Positions 34,915 through 35,543 of a DNA stretch of 35,543 nt are shown piece by piece. The notes beneath the pieces were generated by a model, which was not told the DNA's origin, did no database searches, and saw only the letters and a list, made by a program, of their open reading frames with translations. Position numbers and translations under genes: made by a program. This stretch comes from Xenophilus azovorans DSM 13620 (lineage in GTDB: Bacteria; Pseudomonadota; Gammaproteobacteria; Burkholderiales; Burkholderiaceae_C): NCBI RefSeq assembly GCF_000745855.1, contig NZ_JQKD01000046.1, forward strand, positions 1-35,543. Direction: 5' to 3'. Positions within the stretch are counted from its first letter, which is position 1, and each line of letters opens with the position of its first letter.

Positions 34915-35543
34915 TGTCCGTCTCGCAGAAGACCGCCCGCCCAGTGCGCGGAACCGATGCAGAGGACTCCGCGCCGGTCGGCCTGCTCCCCGAAGTGCTG
35001 GCGTTCGCTTGCACGCTCCCCGCCAATCTGGCCGGCCTCGTGAGCGCGATCCACTCCCCCGATGCATTTCGGTGTGGCGCCCCAACTGTCGATCCGCTTG
35101 CCTTCGCCCGTGCCATCGAGGAGCAGGCAGAGGATGTGACGCTCGGCAGCCTCGAAGGGGTGGAGCGGTCGCTGGTCGCGCAGTCCATCGCGCTGCAATC
35201 CATCTTCACCGAACTATCCGTCAAGGCGGCGCGTAAGGGCGACGTGGAGGAGAAGGCCACGTACTACGGCCTTGCGCTGCGCGCCCAGGCGCAGGCCAAT
35301 GCGACGCTGAAGACCCTGATCGAGCTGAAGCAACCCCGGCAGGCAGTGTTCACGAAGAACGCGGCCGTCAATCAGGGCGAAGGCCCGCAGCAAGTCGTCA
35401 TGGGCGTGTCCGGAGCCTCGCGCGCCCACGCCCGCGAGGACCGCATTTCGCCGAACGAACTGGAAGCCCTGGAGAACGAACATGGCGGCACGCCGCTGGA
35501 CGCCGGAGCAGCGCGCCCGGCAATCGGAAATCGCCCGAGCGGC
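34914..35543 (+). CDS. Island protein of a widespread proteobacterial family (partial at the window end)
   Basis: The frame is open from the ATG (TGATG overlap with the previous gene) to the last base, so at least 210 residues are present. The part from about 65 on, FARAIEEQAEDVTLGSLEGVERSLVAQSIALQSIFTELSVKAA, then YYGLALRAQAQANATLKTLIELKQPRQAVFTKNAAVNQGEGPQQVVMGV and PNELEALENEHGGTPLDAGAA, resembles a protein often found next to integrases in proteobacterial islands. In those I remember a QQVNNG ... ENxHGExLDTG ending followed by an RRWTPEQ-type gene. No biochemical function is known to me. The stop codon lies outside the window. Confidence 0.75.
   Translation, partial: MSVSQKTARPVRGTDAEDSAPVGLLPEVLAFACTLPANLAGLVSAIHSPDAFRCGAPTVDPLAFARAIEEQAEDVTLGSLEGVERSLVAQSIALQSIFTELSVKAARKGDVEEKATYYGLALRAQAQANATLKTLIELKQPRQAVFTKNAAVNQGEGPQQVVMGVSGASRAHAREDRISPNELEALENEHGGTPLDAGAARPAIGNRPSG
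35482..35543 (+). CDS. Start of an RRWTPEQRARQ-type island protein (partial)
   Basis: From an ATG with GGAG seven bases upstream, the first 20 residues read MAARRWTPEQRARQSEIARA. This is the characteristic beginning of a small basic protein that often follows the preceding family in proteobacterial islands. It overlaps the end of the preceding frame by at least 62 bases in a different frame. The call rests on 20 residues only. Confidence 0.55.
   Translation, partial: MAARRWTPEQRARQSEIARA

Overview
The window is high-GC DNA of betaproteobacterial character, most likely Burkholderiales and probably Comamonadaceae-like. This rests on recognised protein families and on local habits: TAGAAT or TACACT -10 boxes just before start codons, palindromic intergenic repeats, DUF4148-type periplasmic proteins and DUF6587-type FeoC-like proteins. 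It splits into a chromosomal part (about 1-27450) and the integrase-proximal end of an integrated mobile element (about 27450-35543, running off the end).

Chromosomal part. Bases 1-3144 carry the end of etfA, a long acyl-CoA dehydrogenase that would pass electrons to ETF, and a nitronate monooxygenase. Then come guanine deaminase, dCTP deaminase, a YpfJ-type zinc metallopeptidase, a RhlE-type DEAD-box helicase, ApaH, a CorC/HlyC-type CBS membrane protein, a small secreted nuclease and a class V aminotransferase that carries an in-frame palindromic insertion. Bases 11860-18782 are an iron-uptake block: efeU-efeO-efeB plus a second cupredoxin-less M75 protein, then feoA-feoB and a small Cys-rich partner. 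Fur-box-like sequences precede both parts. Next are an FAD monooxygenase, an orphan SUKH-ankyrin protein and a tryptophan/kynurenine neighbourhood: an aromatic aminotransferase with kynA, a divergent ridA, and ykgJ with kynB. No kynU is present. A DUF4148-like protein, a DUF938 methyltransferase and a Gly/Val/Ala-rich secreted protein close the chromosomal part.

Mobile element. At 27450-27498 lies only the 3' part of a tRNA-Thr(CGT) gene (minus strand) with its own terminator. This is the attL scar; the rebuilt tRNA should lie beyond the right edge. A tyrosine integrase follows. Overlapping its stop codon is a HigBA-type toxin-antitoxin pair, then a remnant of a second antitoxin cut off at its helix-turn-helix. 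From 30398 a TTGACA box inside a perfect inverted repeat precedes a mostly stop/start-coupled series of genes: an AlpA/MerR-like DNA-binding protein, three proteins of unknown function, a 565-residue protein that appears to carry four XRE-type helix-turn-helix domains and a hexanucleotide-encoded Thr-Asp linker, a second AlpA-like protein, two helical proteins and the start of an RRWTPEQRARQ-type protein. No structural phage, conjugation or defence gene is seen before the window ends. The element could be a phage satellite, an ICE or another tRNA island, and its cargo is not visible here.
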